From contig OX419756.1 of assembly GCA_948567375.1 (NCBI GenBank), positions 56,894,552-56,958,551 of the forward strand: DNA of 64,000 bases. The letters are read 5' to 3'. Position 1 is the first letter of the stretch, and each line of letters begins with the position of its first letter. Made by a program: the position numbers and the translations under genes. The DNA comes from Lunularia cruciata. Lineage: Eukaryota; Streptophyta; Marchantiopsida; Lunulariales; Lunulariaceae. The notes under the pieces were generated by a model, which did no database searches, had not been told where the DNA came from, and saw only the letters and a program-made list of their open reading frames with translations. Of the stretch, positions 63,999-64,000 are shown one piece after another.

Positions 63999-64000
63999 GG

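Noticed and set aside
1-64000. CRISPR arrays, tRNA or rRNA genes, bacterial-type operons
   Set aside because: No regularly spaced short repeats, no cloverleaf with box A and B motifs, and no conserved rRNA segments were seen. The spliced gene and retroelements show the DNA is eukaryotic.

Overview
The window is nuclear DNA of a land plant. The main evidence is one intact, intron-rich gene for a chloroplast DEG2/DegP2 protease (20 introns of about 0.1-1.2 kb), set among plant-type LTR retrotransposons in AT-rich intergenic DNA. The compact introns, the sequence of the protease and the retrotransposon-rich, AT-rich spacers would fit a bryophyte such as a moss, but that placement is an inference.

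Left arm (1-18.9 kb): a nest of decayed Ty3/gypsy elements. Element A (+ strand, 1-4115; its 5' part lies outside the window) sits in element B (- strand, 4116-8226), a close relative in the opposite direction. B in turn appears inserted in the unrelated element C (- strand, 8227-12014). A and B share LTR family 1, and B has a primer-binding site of tRNA-Asp type. C has LTR family 2 and a degenerate initiator-Met-type site. Further LTR remnants lie at 12.1-12.9, 17.5-18.1 and 18.3-18.9 kb. All coding parts are broken by stops and frameshifts, many of them C-to-T or G-to-A changes.

Middle (18.9-26.7 kb): very AT-rich, gene-poor DNA with two TA microsatellites, short tandem duplications and two copies of an unidentified dispersed repeat.

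Gene region (26.7-34.6 kb): DEG2 on the + strand, 21 coding exons and 637 residues, with a full His-Asp-Ser triad. Every junction keeps frame. Intron 4 uses a GC-AG splice pair.

Right arm (34.6-64 kb): mostly non-coding DNA of mixed composition. It holds a few possible but unrecognised exons, a perfect 130-bp tandem duplication, several hairpins, a degenerate retroelement body (about 51.1-53.6 kb), two tandem family-2 LTRs (53.65-54.93 kb) and three more copies of the dispersed repeat. A possible partial minus-strand exon runs off the right edge.

No tRNA, rRNA, CRISPR array or operon-like gene group was seen. I did not find a clearly new multi-gene system. The best leads are the self-nested inverted retroelements, the extra zinc-knuckle ORF of element B, the unassigned dispersed repeat and the GC-AG intron.
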